Shown here piece by piece: positions 32,095-32,309 of a DNA stretch of 32,309 bases (its first letter is position 1; every line of letters starts with the position of its first letter). The position numbers and the translations under genes were made by a program. This DNA comes from Treponema sp. (lineage in GTDB: Bacteria > Spirochaetota > Spirochaetia > Treponematales > Breznakiellaceae), in NCBI GenBank assembly GCA_031284195.1, contig JAITAI010000016.1:1-32309 (forward strand), read 5' to 3'. Under the pieces are notes generated by a model, which was not told the DNA's origin, did not search any database, and saw only the letters and a list, made by a program, of their open reading frames with translations.

Positions 32095-32309
32095 TTTTTT
32101 GCCTTCAAGGGTTGGTAAACCATGCTTGGCACTCATTCCCTCTATTTGGGTATTCTCGAACCAAACATCCAGCCATAGGAACGTCTATCTCTGGGCAACT
32201 TAGGGCCTCTGTTAAAGAAAAACCTCCAGAACCTTCCCCCTAACCTGTTTTTTACAAGTAGGATGAACCGGTCGTTTTTCCCAAAAGCTACAGCCCCCTA
32301 ATGCTCTAC
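32095..32309. other. Non-coding right edge after recQ
   Basis: Past the recQ stop I see no gene start, hairpin with T-run or repeat shared with the rest of the window. Confidence 0.4.

Noticed and set aside
31854..32243. 129-codon plus-strand frame overlapping the end of recQ
   Set aside because: Most of it lies in the recQ zinc-site region in another frame, and the rest has no coding signs.

Overview
The window looks like a chromosomal piece of a spirochaete, most likely a Treponema of the termite-gut type. This is an inference from three things: the gene order rpsP-khpA-rimM-trmD-rplS-yraN followed by small lineage-type genes, the rich chemosensory and c-di-GMP gene content, and a visually balanced base composition unlike the low-GC oral treponemes. 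There are no rRNA or tRNA genes, CRISPR arrays, phage genes or intact insertion sequences. Most of the window is ordinary housekeeping and signalling sequence, but several intergenic stretches are long and contain decayed genes and dispersed repeats.

Layout. 159-1927 (minus): pyrI-pyrC, pyrimidine synthesis, with a 4-base overlap. 2011-7556 (plus): a good promoter, then one long tightly packed operon. It runs rpsP, khpA, rimM, trmD, rplS, yraN, two small unrecognised genes (one with a Cys/His metal-site pattern), a GGDEF diguanylate cyclase and the MTA/SAH nucleosidase mtnN. 7663-7866 (plus): a small MerR-like DNA-binding protein. 8126-8569 (minus): a small secreted protein. 8874-13025 (minus): a three-gene operon of PHP-domain enzyme, sorbitol-6-phosphate-dehydrogenase-like SDR with an unexplained N-terminal domain, and FGGY sugar kinase. 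It starts from a promoter that would give a leaderless mRNA, next to a repeated operator-like site. 13026-14305: a gene graveyard with the C-terminal end of a KduD-like dehydrogenase. 14306-16548 (minus): an envelope protein (RlpA-like barrel, Pro/Glu-rich linker, SPOR domain) and a secreted protein. 17160-18279 (minus): acylphosphatase and luxS, with a terminator and a long inverted repeat between them. 18732-23081 (minus): aroA, trkA, trkH. 23407-29812 (minus): a six-TM chemoreceptor, a Cache-containing hybrid histidine kinase with its own terminator, and a REC-HD-GYP response regulator. 30493-32094 (plus): a short RecQ-type helicase.

How the genes work together. MtnN and LuxS together detoxify S-adenosylhomocysteine and make DPD/AI-2. 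The diguanylate cyclase and the HD-GYP phosphodiesterase are opposite arms of c-di-GMP turnover, and the cyclase is translationally coupled to the translation-machinery operon. TrkA and TrkH form one K+ uptake system. The PHP-SDR-kinase trio is the best candidate for an undescribed pathway: it has a kinase and a polyol/sugar-phosphate dehydrogenase signature, but no transporter, isomerase or recognised aldolase beside it.
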